Source: Schizophyllum amplum
Taxonomy: Eukaryota; Basidiomycota; Agaricomycetes; Agaricales; Schizophyllaceae
DNA: 64,000 nucleotides
NCBI GenBank assembly: GCA_007026445.1
Contig: VDMD01000089.1
Span: 1 to 64,000 of the forward strand
Direction: 5' to 3'
Position numbers and translations under genes: made by a program. Position 1 is the stretch's first letter, and each line of letters begins with the position of its first letter. This document shows positions 21,012 through 32,912 of the stretch, piece after piece. Below the pieces are notes generated by a model, which had not been told where the DNA came from, searched no databases, and saw only the letters and a program-made list of their open reading frames with translations.

Positions 21012-22917
21012 CTAGGTATCGACATCTCTACCCTTGCTGCCACCAGCACTGCTTGATACCGAAAATGCAGGGGTTCCATGGTCATACAGTTCCTTGAGAA
21101 CATTAGCAAGGTGCTCGTCAAATGCATTCGTCAGGCCGCGGTTAATTGTCCCGCAGCAGGCAGTTGTGCCATGCTGATGTTCAGGGCGATGAGCTTGGAC
21201 TGTTCCTGCAGCTCCCTTGACAATGACACCCAATGTAACGTCAACAAAGTTGGCACCACCGCCAGGAGGTGGTTCAACAAGTGCAGTACTAGCCTTACGC
21301 TTGTTCCGTAGCTCGCGGCCAGGCGGTTCCGGTGGGGGTGTCAGGTCGATGTCGCGCGCAACCGTCATGGAAATGGCCCATCCGTAAGCACATGGGTCAG
21401 TATGAGTTGTACTGCATCAACTGCCTGTCAGATAAATGGTCAAGATAGACCAGGTGACTTACGCAGAATATCCACGCGAGAAGTAACCAGTCGGGGGACC
21501 ACGTTTGCGCAGAGGGAAGGTATACCGTATGCCGTTTACATATACTGTGTAACCAAGCCCTAGAGTCCAGAAGCCATGAGCGACCACTGTATCTGCCTTC
21601 CAAAATGTTGCTCACCACCAGCAACATTCCGTGTGCCCAGATCTGGGACCCATTCGCGATCAAGGCCATCGCCCACGTCTTGAATGACCTCTGTGATGAT
21701 GGCGCGATCTGCGAGAGCCCACATGAAGGCCATCGAATTAAGGGCTTCGTGATCGTGGGCTATCCTCTCGTCTTGGCCAAGCTTCGCAGCATTATAGCTG
21801 ACGGCATATCCAGCGACACGTGCATGCCGCGGGCCATTGTTTGCACCAATTTGGGTCATGGAGCCCTCGGAAAAAGGCTAGGAGGGAGTTAAGAATGATG
21901 TTTAGGGTAGATTGCTGTGCCACATACGCGAACATCGCGCCTGTCAGCTACAGCTTGATCGACGACCTGTGCCAACCACGATAGTAATCCTCGCTGGTCT
22001 TCATTTCTGGCATCGAGAACCTGGCGTATGACGACAAGTTCGACCTGAAAGCCGCGGGCTGCGAAGGGTTCAGCGGGCGAAGATTCTCAAGATGCTCAAC
22101 AAATATGCGCACCATTTTCGGGACAGGGACTGACAAACACGATGGATTCGTCAGGAGCGACAGTGTAGTACGGCCGTTGAGTGACAAGCTTTGTTCCCGG
22201 TGGCAACATATCTGCATCACCTGTTTCCACCAAAGTAGTCCCGTTTTTGTAGGGTGGGAAGGTGCGTGCGCGAGCGACGAGCTTGAATCTTGCAGTAGGG
22301 AGTTGGGTGATATCGAGAGTGCCATCACGGCGTAAGCGGATGTAGGGCCCAATTGACAGCCGTTTGTTCAGGCCTAACTCAAACCACTGGAAAGAAACAT
22401 GAGAAATGGTTATATCGCCCGAATACCCAGCGGGCCTACCCACCAACGCGCGCTTCTCGAGGTACGTTGCTATCCCCTCCTTCCGACGTAGCTCGTCTAG
22501 TCTCGCACGGGCCCGCACGACTTCCATGGCGTGATGATGCATAAAGGTCTGCTTAAGCTCAACCGCCCGGTCTTGTGTGAGTACGCCCTCAATTGGGTTG
22601 ACATGAGCAGCACGTTCAAGGAAGGCAGGCAGCTGGTGTGCGCGGGGTGAGCAGCGAAGAAAATGAAAGGGAGGAAAACTCACATCAGCAAAACAATGGC
22701 CTGTCTCGTGCTCTACAAAAGCCAAGATTTTTTTGGCATGAGCATGAGACTCCTGAGTTGGGTCATTCGTCAACTCTTGCAGGCCGTCCAGTAATTGAGG
22801 CTGCTGCACGAACTTCGCCCCTGCCATATACGTAGGGCTGAGAAACGGGTGAAGGCAAGGTACGGCACAGTACTCACATATGAGCTTCTTGTTGGTCTTC
22901 TGTCTCGCTTTGGGCAT
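21012..22917 (-). CDS. Intact spliced gene, dioxygenase-like C-terminus (509 aa)
   Basis: Eight exons (22917-22878, 22820-22684, 22632-22444, 22386-22113, 22058-21928, 21877-21616, 21559-21463, 21411-21012) sum to 1,530 bases. All seven introns are GT-AG with consistent phase, and there is no stop. No signal peptide or membrane segment. The last exon holds His380-x-Asp382, then about 75 residues on His455/His457 in the motif HQHGTT, then Arg468 in NRG. This order and spacing match the Fe(II) facial triad and 2-oxoglutarate Arg of double-stranded beta-helix dioxygenases (TET/JBP-like families are expanded in Agaricomycetes); assignment here is inference. The 909-residue gene at 52.3 kb shares the pattern. 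The start follows a basic MPK leader; further 5' exons cannot be excluded. A divergent pseudogene begins about 0.6 kb upstream. Confidence 0.8.
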
Positions 22918-23544
22918 GCTCTTCACTCTTGCCAGGGTCTGGCAGCAGTACTGGTGCGTGATGGTCAGGCGAAGGTGACGTCGTGCCTGGGCGCATGAGC
23001 GCAGGCACGGCTCGGGAACCGGTCCGAGAAATGTGCTTCTCACATCCCCTGCTCCTCCCGCCCAGCTCCCGCCATTGTCGACGACGAGCCGGCCGCCATG
23101 CCCCCGGGCAGCGTTTCCCATACCATTCACCCCCTACACTGTACGCCCACCCCAGCCAAACCATCATTTCATCTTTCCCTTCGTGCATCGTTATCCATGC
23201 GGGTACTTGGTGGTAGTGAGCGCCCTCTGAACCACAAGTGGCTATGCGTTCACAAGCCGCCAGCTCGCATGAGGTGACATGTAGTGGGGATAGGTAGAAG
23301 TGGTGGGGAAGCACCTTCTTTCTCCTCACACCGCTGCTGGCGGAAGATTCCTCGGACACGACGCCACTGGAAGACCTCTCATGTCTTATGAACGTCGTCG
23401 AGTGTCCAGGTCGCGCTGGATGTCGACGATCTGGAGGCGACCAAGACCCCGGAGAGCGTCCGCGACAGCTCCGGTCACCCCAGCGAAGAAAGCGAAACCA
23501 TGCGCTGCTCTTGACACGGCAGCTGTCGACCCGGACTCGGGTCT
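22918..23544. other. Divergent intergenic region
   Basis: Lies between the minus-strand dioxygenase-like gene and the plus-strand P-loop pseudogene. It holds overlapping frames on both strands with no clear splice logic. It may contain the promoters of both; no TATA box was identified. Confidence 0.35.
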
Positions 23545-25559
23545 CAAGGTGCGCGCTCAAAGCCAATCCAAAGTTCGCCGTATTGACGATCTTCAGCTCG
23601 CCAACTTCGATTGTCTTCCGGACTGCACGAAGGCCCAGATATCAGGGATCTCGGTGCGTAATGATCTTCATTCCTCTATCTGTCGCTGACTCTGTTTCCT
23701 CCAGACGCAAATACCGCCGGGAACGCACTAGTCCGTCCCCATCTCCCTAACCAAATCCTTCTCGGAGGCGCCTCTGGGCCAATGCGTGCTCGTCCAGTCG
23801 CCGGCGCCTCCTTCTATGTCACCGACGTCGTCTCCCCCGCCATCTTTGACTCCCGCGAAGATCAATCGTCAATCATGGGTCAGACGCCGAACGGTTCTGC
23901 AAGTAGCCAGACCCTAGCTTCCGGCGCGAACACCTCATCAACTCTACGCATCGCTTCAACGTCTCAGCCGGCGGATACCCCTTCACATGCGTACGAATAA
24001 TCGGTATGTACATATCAGCCAATAGGTTTACCTCGCTCATCTAGCTCTTTGGTCCCGACTGGCGCCACTGCTCCTTGATCGCCATGGTCGCCGGCTCAAA
24101 AGTGGCATTCAAGAAGCAAACTTCTATTCGTTATACATCATTTGGGACTGTCGAGAAGATTATGTATGTAGCTCTTCCGCAGTATGAGTCAAGCGTTTGT
24201 GGACTAATATTTCCCAGGTCCATGACGGGAGGCAACTTTTATGAGCACCATACGCAGCTCTATATGAATCTCGTGAGGTCGTCCGCCATGCTTTGCTCGT
24301 GCTCTAACCGGTAGAATAGAGCGCGCCATCTTCGATCCCTGTATGCGGTAACCTTGGTACGATCGTCTCAGAATTATGCATGAAAATACTGATACCATCG
24401 CAGGGAACTCTAACGACCGTATCACCTTCTCGCTGCTGCAGCGCCTGCTCACAAGACACGGACAACGTTGCGCGAAGTCTCGTCTCGGCCTCGTCATGCG
24501 GTGCGGCTGCAACGACATCACCCCTCGCCCGGAGTCCGCATTCTCCAACATCGGCGAAAGTTTCGTCTACCCACCCACCATCGCCGTCTTTGTAGAGGAG
24601 CGCTTCGTCGCCGGCATCTGCGAGCGCTACGAGAAGGAGCATCTGAATTACATGGTCAGCGTCCATGCGCTAAGCTTCCCGGCCTCCTACTTCGACGACG
24701 TCACCTTCGCGTACAACGCGTTCACCACGGTCGGGATAGTTCGATGCGGAGGACGAAGACTTTGGTCCGGGTGGGTTGTCTTTGTTCTCCTATTCGAACC
24801 TGAAGCTGACGAAGTACAGGCCGCCATCAACTCCGCGGTCGCCAGTGGTCGTGCCTTCGAGTTCGCGGCCTTCAAATGCGAGCTCGCCAAGCTGTCGCAG
24901 GACCTGCCCATCGGCGAGACCGCCGAGCTACAGGAGCGCATCCGCGTCATCGAGTCCTTCAATGCGCGTCCGGGCGCTCCCGCAGATGCGGCCACGATGT
25001 TCACGCGCGAGCTGACCATCCCTGACGTGCGCGGCCCGGGCATCTGCGAGGATATCCGCCAGGCGCTCCCAGATCTCGTTGCGCACAAGTGAACGAGTGT
25101 CTGTCCGGAGAAGGCGGGCGTGCCGTTATTCGAGGATAAGGTACTGGTGGTCGAGGACAACGACGAGGTGAGAGCAGGACGTGACGTAGAGTGAGTGAGA
25201 GCTGATTCTAGTTACAGTATGTCTTTCAAACGCCGGTTCTGAGCCAGACGCTGCAGCGCATCACGCGCGAGAAGAACCACAACCGGACGAGCGTCATCAT
25301 CGACGCGACCAGTACGTGAAGGGCAACTGCTTTGCGTTCGGTCTTCCTTGACTAAACCTTGCTGTCAGATCCAACTTGCTTTACCGATAACATGCTCACG
25401 AGCTGTGACATCATGATCGCTCACCGGATATCCGCTGCGGCCTGGCTCAACGAAGTCTTTGTGCCCCTCTTCGGACATTACTGTCCTGCCCCCCTTGCCG
25501 AGCGCTACGCCAGACTACTTGACATATGCGCTCGTCGTGCCATGGCTGACGTGTTTTAG
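23545..25559 (+). pseudogene. Decayed P-loop NTPase-like (HerA/DUF87-type) gene
   Basis: Plus-strand coding pieces with fungal introns (for example 23656-23704, 24004-24043 and 24271-24315) describe one protein. The C-terminal part from about 24820 reads like a nucleoside triphosphatase. A hydrophobic strand ending VLVVEDNDE is where Walker B would lie. It is followed by an ITREKNHNRT helix, VIIDATNPTCF and IIxHR-type elements typical of HerA/DUF87-like ATPases. Lesions: a frame change near 23955, two frame changes and a TAA between about 24335 and 24380, and a TGA at 25090-25092 inside the conserved part. The Walker B acid pair is not canonical (expected DEAH-like). I infer loss of function. 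Family assignment is from motif memory and should be treated as tentative. Confidence 0.5.
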
Positions 25560-26587
25560 CTGAAGGAAGCGATGGTTACCGCTCCGGGGACGTTGCTGGG
25601 CAAGAGCTCAGGTCCCGGTGTGGGCTTTCTGGGGGCCGACCTGATGAAGGTGGTATTTCCTTCGCGGAACTTGCGCTTACATCGTCGATTTTTCTTTTCC
25701 TTTCCTTGCTCTTGGGCATTGTTACTTAACGCTTTCTTGACGCTTTCTTGGCTGACCTCGCTCTGGTCTACTATAATCATCTTTCGCCCCGCATCCGCGT
25801 TACTTTCACGCACGTCTCCACCGTATATTTCCCCGCTACTTCATCCTTCGGGCAGCCTTCTTGACCGCGATCTCATACGCTGCCGGCTTGCTTGGTGTAT
25901 CTCTCTTATTTCTGTCTGTTATCTCACCCATGCGCTTTTCGCTGCTTTGCTATGATTACTGGTATCTGCATATCCTTCTTGACATACTCATCTGTATCAC
26001 GTATTCATCTCAACGTGGACATATTCTAGATCGCTAGCTACATCAATGTCATACTCTTCTGCTGCTAAACGACTCGGCGACGGCTGCAGGGAGGTGTTCC
26101 CTTCGTCAGCAATGGCTGACCCTTACGCGCGGAGTTCGTCAAGCGTAACCTAGGGAGAGGCTTCGATGATAGAGGCTCCAATGGGCTCCGATGAAAATAC
26201 GCCGCGTCCCTCCTTCATCCGCCGATACGACTTCAGTCACATCCCCAACGCAAGAAGGCGCGGCGGCGTCATAAGGTCGACGCCCTGTAAAGACGTTAGC
26301 TCTGATGTACGAAAAAAGATGATGTATATGACACTTGCGTACGTCCGAATCATGTTCCAGGGTCAAGATCATCTGCAGCAAGCCGCTGTATGTATTAGCT
26401 GAGAGGACGATCGTGCACGTTTGATTGGACTGGCCATATTCGAAGTGACGCGCTGGCGTTTGAAAGTGTTTCGTGTCTTGTGTGTGCGCGCCCCTCTGAC
26501 CGTAGGACGTTAGGCGTAGCCCTGGGATACCGTCAGGAGCTACGCATCTCAAGAGATGCTATAACGTCGCAAGAAGTTAAGAACAGA
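25560..26587. other. Intergenic, T-rich first half
   Basis: 25680-26040 is pyrimidine-rich with no coding character. 26040-26587 has only short frames. Nothing recognisable. Confidence 0.4.
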
Positions 26588-27119
26588 CTATTGAATGCGT
26601 CCGGCATAGTCCTGTAGTTGACGCTCTAGGGCGGCGAGCGACGACTCGAGCTCTGAGCTCCTAGTTCTCACGTTGAACGGCAGACGAGACGCCAAACTCA
26701 CCACCAGAAGATGGACGCGGAGGGTTTGACGAAGAAGAGAACTCACCAGCGCGAATGCATTCTCTATCTTCCTAGCGCGTTAATGCTCAAGCGCGACATG
26801 GAGCTGCTGCTGAACATCGAGGAGCTGAGTTTGAAGAGCTTCCTTCTCCTGTACGGCGGCATGGACTTGGGGATGCGCAAAAAGGTGTTTTCGCGATCTG
26901 CTGCAATATGCCCTCCTGCGGCAAGCAGTGTCGCTTGGGCTCGATCGCGTTCCTCCTCGGCGCGCTTGAGCTGCCGTCGAAGCTCGCGTGTCTTCAGCTC
27001 GCGATCGAGAGGAAGGCCTTGGTCAACGATGTCCATGAGCTCACGGATCGTGTGCCGTTGGTTGTTGATGTGGGTCAGGAGGGGAACGACGCGTTCGTCG
27101 AGCAGAGATATAGCAGCGC
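26588..27119 (-). pseudogene. Coiled-coil protein gene remnant
   Basis: Read on the minus strand, 27115-26885 encodes a helical, Glu/Arg/Leu-rich segment with heptad spacing (RELRRQLKRAEEERDRAQ). Heptad character then continues only in another frame (VHAAVQEKEALQTQLLD, near 26870-26820) and runs into a TAA near 26780, followed by a GTGAGT donor. One frameshift and one nonsense codon therefore break it. Another helical stretch (SELESSLAALERQLQD) lies near 26655-26610. No family recognised; coiled coils alone do not show function. Confidence 0.45.
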
Positions 27120-27427
27120 TAACACTCCCTGCTCAAAACGTCAGACAAAGCATGTAGAAAAACTCATAATGATACACGCCCATGCAACCTTACTTTCTCA
27201 CAGCTATCTATCCCCTTACTTACTCAGTCCCACTCACCTCAGCGTTGTCTCACATTTACTCACCCTTTCATTGTTCCCCTGCAATTGTTACTGAACTCAT
27301 GAGTTCAACTTCACTCATTGTATTCTCGTACTGTATATCTTCAATTCGTCTGATCATTGTAATTCGCCAAGGCGTTGTATTTCCAGAATGACTCGACTCT
27401 ACAGTGTTGTCCTATTACTGCCGTGCC
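27120..27427. other. Intergenic
   Basis: AT- and T-rich, with no supported gene. It may be the 3' flank of the minus-strand gene at 27428. Confidence 0.4.
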
Positions 27428-27940
27428 CTACATGGACCTACCTAAATATGACACTCCCCGAACGCAGTCACGATACCCCCGTGCCGAGTCTATCTCGTCC
27501 ATCTTGCCCCCGCTGACGGGGCGCCCTAGCGCGAGCATTGTCGCGGGCTTGCTGCCGTGAGTCTCAACCCGGCGACCTTGGCAAAGTCAGCTAAATATAA
27601 GTCAAGAGAGCGTCGCACTCACAAGAACAACGTCCAGCTCGCCTGACGGTGATACATTGCTTCGCCGCTTGGGGCGCAGCCAAGGGGGCCTAGAGCACGC
27701 TGAGACTAAGGGTATGGCGGGGACGTAAGACAGCGGAGGTCGTTGTCGCGACACACACAACGATGGCGAAGGATCTACAATGCTAGTCAGCTCGAGAATA
27801 CAACCAGTGAACAAGCACTCACATATGGGTCGACGATCTGGATATTGATCGACTAGGCTGTCGCCTCGGAGGGACAAGGTCTTGAGCACGATGTGAGTAC
27901 AGTTGACGATGTTGAGTACGCCGTCACCGTCGTGGTGCAT
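27428..27940 (-). CDS. Hypothetical spliced small gene (134 aa)
   Basis: Three exons (27940-27823, 27774-27623, 27562-27428) join in frame across two GT-AG introns of 48 and 60 bases to 405 bases. The stop is a TAG at 27430-27428. Both donors are GTGAGT. The second exon is Pro/Arg/Ser-rich; the third contains a Gly/Lys-containing loop (GRPVSGGKMDE) that does not match a full Walker A. No signal peptide or membrane segment. The ATG at 27940 is the first in the open frame, but the gene may be the 3' part of something longer, since the N-terminus begins abruptly. Function unknown; it could be a remnant. Confidence 0.4.
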
Positions 27941-28749
27941 GTCTTAGCGACGCTGAGGTGCTGCGGCGGTAGCTAAAGGACAACGTCAAGGACGTCGCTC
28001 GGCAATACGTATACTTGTTGAGTGCAAGCCACCGTCGAAAGCTCAAAGAGGATATACTAGCACAAAGTTAGCGACGTAGATAGCATGTGAACACTGAAGA
28101 TACAAGTCACCTTGCTGGCTGGATGGAGATCTGTATACTCATCGCCTACGTTCCGGCTCGACGGACGACCGCGATACATTCAATAATCGCCAGCGCGGCG
28201 ATACATCTAGCCACCACTAGGACTGGCGATGGTGAGCGCGTTGAGCCTGTCTTGAGGGTTAGATCAACACGATCTTGGGGCGATGGACGGCGAGCACGCC
28301 TTGAGAGCGTCGAGCACACCTTGATGGTGTCGAGTTCGTCCTGAGGGCGTCGACTTCCTCTTGAGAGGGTGGTGTAGGCGACGGCAAGACGCGTTACGAG
28401 GAAGAGCTCATCTCCGACGGCGACGAGCCCCTCTTGACGGAGAAAAGCCTGTCTCGACAAAGATGAGCCCGTCTCGGACGACGACGTACTCGTCTCGATG
28501 AAGATGAGCCCATGCTGACCTATCAGCACGTCATGGACGCCGTCCGCCGTCGATCGCGTTGCTCGCGGGACATTGTCAATTCACTCATTGCCTAGGTGGT
28601 CAAGTTAGTGATGTCTCCTGTAGCCAGGCAAGTCACGCACCTCGCTTTCCGGGCGGCAATATGTATACTCATCTGAGGTGCCTGCATTCTCGTTGCCTAA
28701 GTTTTTGCAACGAACATCAGTCCAGGAACCCCCTCGCCAGAAAATGATA
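27941..28749. other. Intergenic with short GA/TC imperfect repeats
   Basis: 28240-28510 carries imperfect repeats of a GAG(G/A)GCGTCGA-like word and of GACGAGCCC/GATGAGCCC. These resemble in style the longer minisatellite at 57.8 kb. No gene recognised. Confidence 0.4.
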
Positions 28750-28857
28750 CTCCCCAACCTGTACGATGTACTCGTCCGAACTTCGATGATCTGCTTCTGG
28801 ATACCGAACCCAAAGTTGCCCGTCTCCGAGCAGTTCTTCGTACCCAGATCATATGTC
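28750..28857 (-). pseudogene. Scrap resembling ribosomal protein L11 (uL5)
   Basis: On the minus strand, 28857-28790 encodes YDLGTKNCSETGNFGFGIQ. Eukaryotic L11 carries a very similar signature (NFSETGNFGFGI) near its C-terminus. A TAG stop lies directly upstream (28858-28860). The residues downstream no longer match L11 well. If real, this is a short processed or exon-derived fragment, not a working gene. The match rests on about 11 residues only. Confidence 0.4.
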
Positions 28858-28860
28858 TAG

Positions 28861-30879
28861 ACAAAACACGATTCCACACCGCAGATGGCAGACTTGAACT
28901 CGTCAATGAATGCATCTAAGTAAGGTGAGCAGCGCGAGTTAAGGGGACCGTACGGTAACATACTGCTGAACATGTCCATTGATGCGAGCATTGGCCGTAG
29001 ATACAAGGGTCGACAGACCACTGCGGGTACATTGAGCAGGACAATAAGTACAATCAAAGAATAAGAGCTCACAAAAAGCAAATAAATTTTGTCGGCGCGC
29101 AGCGCTGCACCCATGCACGGCCTACGGCCGCGCGGTCGGCTCCCTCGTCCCCTGTCTGGCGACATCGCGGCTTTCCACCGCCAAGACCCTTCCTTCACGT
29201 CCTAGCTAGAACATCAGCGAGGAGGCAATATCACAAACCAAAGAAAACTCACGAAAAAAATGGCGACACTGCGCACCACCGTGCTATGTCTCCTTCTCCC
29301 CGTCCCGGGCCTCTGGCGCCACTTCCATGGCGGCAGGCAGAGACGCGAACCCCGCGCGCATCCTGAGGAAAGGTCAATAAGAAATCGATAGCATGGAGGA
29401 GAAGGACCCGCCAAAGCACGAGATGATGGCAGAGCATGCGACGGCGCCGTGCGCCGTCGCAGTGAGCCCCAACCCGAGCTCACCTGCACGGCAATGGCCC
29501 GGCGTACGCACAACATCGGCGAGAGGCAGCCGCCGCACGTCCCGCCTCCTTTAACTGCGCGTTCTCCCGGCGCAGCTCCTCCGCATTTCGTGGCATATCC
29601 GCGCGCTCCGCCGTAGCTGCGCCACCAGCGGCTTGTGCTGCGCTTCCAGCAGAGCGTAATGCGCGGCCACCACTGCTGCTTCGCCTGCGCCACGCGCGTA
29701 TCCCCAGCTTCCCCTGCGCGCGCTCGAGATCGCTCCGCGCAAGCCGCCGCTCATCGCCCAGCTCGCGGAGCTTGTGATCGCGTCGGCGCACCGGAGGCCT
29801 CGAGCTCCTCGAACTTGTGTACGCGGCAACGCTGCTCATACGCAAGTGCGTTCTGCGTAGGGGTGAGCGCGCGGCGGCCGGCGAGGTGCTCGTCGGGCGT
29901 GGCGGACGGCACGGATTCGATGGCGGCGCGGCCCTAGTGCACTCGTGTTCACGTGGGCCTGAATGCGGGCCCTGGTTGGCTGCGCGGACATGGGGTCATC
30001 GCAGCGGCGGTCGCCGTTGGTAGGAGGGAGGACGGGCGGCGGGTGATGGCAGTCGTAGATGAGGAGTGGGAAGGAGGCTTGACAGAGGCGGCGCACGGGG
30101 CGTCGTTGCGGCGGGTGGAGCATGGGGCGAGGGCATCGTGAGCAAATTGGGGCCTGCGCCGGATGTGAGGCGGGTGGATGCGGACTGTTCGAGGCTGCTA
30201 TCGGAGATGGAGCGCGTGACGAAACGGGCGAATCTCATGGCCGAGCGCGAGGGCTGCAGGGGTCGCGGCTCGTCATCATCGTCGACGGTATTGCGCTTCC
30301 GGGTGGCCAGCGGGGCGGCCTCTTGACGCCTTCTTCTTCAGTGAGGGCTGTGTGTTTGCGAACTTGCTGTGGGCGCTGCGTGCGATGGCGCTGTGCCACC
30401 CCGTTGGCAAAGATCGAATGCGCGGGAGACGCGACATTTCTGCGATCTGGTCAGCGAGCGATGCGGGTGATGGCGGGGAACGCACCCAGCAATTGTTGTT
30501 TTCCGTGGCGCCAGCTCTCCCCCGCGTATTTGCACAATCAACAGGATATCTTAATTTGCGTTGTTAGCTCAGTATGCACAGGCTAAGCTTGAGGACGCAC
30601 CTGCGGAGGCGGCAGGGGAAGCACCGGCGCACCGCCTCATCCACACGAGATTCACCGAAGCGCGCGTTTGAACGGCCGTGATTGCATGTAGAAAGCGAGA
30701 AGAAAGTAGATGAGAAGGGGATGGTAAGCCGAAGGTGATAGCGCGCCGAGGAAGCCAGCACCCACTCGTAGGTGCTGGTCAGTGGTAGAGCGTTGGGTGG
30801 AAGATAACATGAGAGCGCCCAGCGCCTTCGATCTCTGGTCGGGAACTGCCGTGAGCCCCATCATTTCTTGGATCAAAGC
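28861..30879. other. Decayed coding debris, partly coiled-coil
   Basis: 28861-29215 is not recognised. 29480-29850 on the minus strand has Ala/Arg/Glu-rich helical pieces spread over three frames (RRLARSDLERAQGKLG, AEELRRENAQLKEAG). A plus-strand helical exon-like stretch lies at 30175-30258. The frames cannot be joined without several shifts. The likely source is a coiled-coil gene related in style to that at 26.6-27.1 kb. 30259-30879 has nothing clear. Confidence 0.35.
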
Positions 30880-31320
30880 AGTCAGCGTCGACCACCTCCG
30901 GCGCTCTGCAGCCTTTCACAGACGGAAGTTCGCAGCGGAAAAAAACGAGTGCATCAAAGGACCCGTAGAAGTAAGTCTATGCAAATTTTAAACCAGTCAA
31001 CCTCAACAACATTGGCAGACTGGGTCGCCAAAAAATGATGGCGTTTGAAATGCTCTACGGAGCTAAGAGCACGTTTTCTTTCTCGCCCAACAGAACCACG
31101 CAATCACGGTCGATTCGCATATTTCTTGTACAGAACGATGGCTGACGCTCCAGGGAAGCCGCTGATTTATTTTTACAAGATTCTAAGAACTTTGGAAGAC
31201 GGAGCAGCGGAAACCGGAAACTGCCGAAATGTGGCAGTGCCGCTTTGTGTTACTGATGGTGCTAAATTCCGCTCTAGTATTACAGTAAAACGAAACCTGA
31301 CAAGCAGGTCTCGTAACAAT
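30880..31320 (+). repeat. Dispersed repeat, copy B
   Basis: Collinear with 20560-21011. The best conserved part is the right end, 31296-31317, with CCTGACAAGCAGGTCTCGTA preceded by GTAAAACGA in both copies. The left part shares CCTTTCAC, CGGAAAAAAAC and AAATTTTAA blocks. No intact ORF. Confidence 0.65.
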
Positions 31321-32119
31321 GTGACGGGCGAAACAAATAATGCATTTGTTCGCTAAATTTCGGATTTTTTCCAAACACTACAGGCGGCCGGGAATATGTC
31401 GATGGACGTACTGATAGTCATTTTTGTAACCATATATACTAAGTACCGCTGCAAAACTAAGTCTATATCGCACGTGAAGAATAATGTTTGTCTTCAGAGA
31501 AAAATTAGGTATGACCTCCGGACGTATGTCACGTATCAAAGGCTTTGAGATATCTTATCTTCGTCGGCACAGAGCCGCCGATGGGCAGCGGTGGGTGACC
31601 TTGGGCGACGATGGTCTACAGCCGTGCGGGGCGGGTGGCAGACACGGTGGATAATGTGGTCGGCCATGGTGGTGGAGGACGACCTGAGCTGGCAGCGCTG
31701 GGGCGCCCATATACGTCATTCGGCGGATGCCGGATTTGTAAGTCGAGTCGCCACGAACAGAGTCGCCAAGTCGGCGAGCCCTGTAGCGGGGGCCTTTGGA
31801 TAGCCGCCTTTTTGGTCCTTTGACACATATATACCCGGCTGGACATCTTAGGAAATGGATGTAGCACATGTTGGTACCTATAAGCTAGCCACTGGGACGC
31901 GACAGGTATTCCAGGCAGGACAAGTGGCCACGAGTGATCCCCAGTGATCACTGGTGCTCACGCGTGCTCACTTGCGCGCCGCCAGTGATCACCGCCTCAC
32001 GACCCCCCACCGGTGGTCACTGATTTGGCCGTTTTCCGACACTGGCGCTGCTCGCTGGCGTCTGGCATTCACGCAGCACATGTGTTACAGTGTTATGAGA
32101 AAATGTATTGCAGTATGTA
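31321..32119. other. Intergenic
   Basis: Contains a local cluster of GTGATCACTGG/CAGTGATCA palindromic words at about 31935-32025. No gene recognised. Confidence 0.4.
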
Positions 32120-32529
32120 GCTACGGTACACAGGACCAGGTATGGGGAGCTGCGCAACGTTCTGTCGCGCGCCTCGACGTTCGAACTTCGCGGCCTCTGC
32201 CAAAGAGGCGACCGCCCCCTGCGGGAAGTGTCCTCCCTCCTCGTCCGTCGTGTACTTCAAAATGGTACCATGCTGATTAAATAGAATCATTGTGCCCTAC
32301 TGTAGGGAAGTATGAGTGGCTGAGCATCGTCAGAGAGCAACGAACACACCTTGCCACGTAGGTGAACGTCGAGAACCACGAACTCCGCGTTCGAGACAGA
32401 CCGGAAGGGATGACGCGTAGCAGAGACGCTGCAGAAAGAGCGGCGGCAGGAGCGCTCAGCAACGGCACCTGGAGGGCGGCGAAAGGCGTGGTGGTGGGCG
32501 AGAGCAAGACACGCAGTCAGACTCCGCAA
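32120..32529 (-). pseudogene. Hypothetical minus-strand gene fragment with one intron
   Basis: Minus-strand coding character from about 32410 to 32355 (EFVVLDVHLRGK) is followed by a GTGTGT donor and a CAG acceptor near 32275. A second exon-like stretch, 32274-32125, begins HGTILKYTTDEEGG and is rich in Ala/Glu/Arg. Upstream the protein-like reading moves to another frame, suggesting a shift near 32420. No product recognised. It could be a pseudogene or an incompletely read small gene. Confidence 0.3.
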
Positions 32530-32585
32530 AATTTACAAGTCCTCAAGTCACCTGACGGCGCCCGCCGAGGCCGGCCGGCCGCCTG

Positions 32586-32758
32586 CCCATGGGCTTTCTG
32601 TGGATGTCGCGACCCATGCGGAACTCATGCAACGCGCCCATGGGCAACTCATGCGGCTGGATTCGTCGGTTTTACGACGAATTTTCATGATTCACCCATG
32701 GGTTGTATCATGGGTGGATCATGGATTTCCGAACTCATGCTTCATTGACACCCATGGG
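32586..32758. repeat. Cluster of CCCATGGG palindromes
   Basis: Four CCCATGGG octamers at 32586, 32637, 32695 and 32751, 51-58 bases apart, with AACTCATGC words between them. They lie 155-330 bases upstream of the TATA box of the GH30 pseudogene. They may be a degenerate ~55 bp tandem or an array of protein-binding sites. Confidence 0.6.
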
Positions 32759-32912
32759 TCGATCACTGGGCGTGTACTTAAATGAGAAGGGCTACACTGC
32801 CGGATTCACCCCGCTCACGACCCTCTCCTCGCCGTTCCTGGCGCGGACAATCAGAAGTCCTACCCGTCCACATGTATGCACGCGAAGTCTGACGACATGC
32901 GAGGACCGACGG

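Noticed and set aside
22096..23130. 344-aa continuous ORF as the gene at 22 kb
   Set aside because: It reads through three introns with consensus splice sites and ends at a TGA inside a fourth. Splicing gives a longer, fully phased 509-aa product.
30760..30860. tRNA-like A-box (TGGTCAGTGGTAGAGC)
   Set aside because: No matching B-box at the right distance and no cloverleaf could be drawn.
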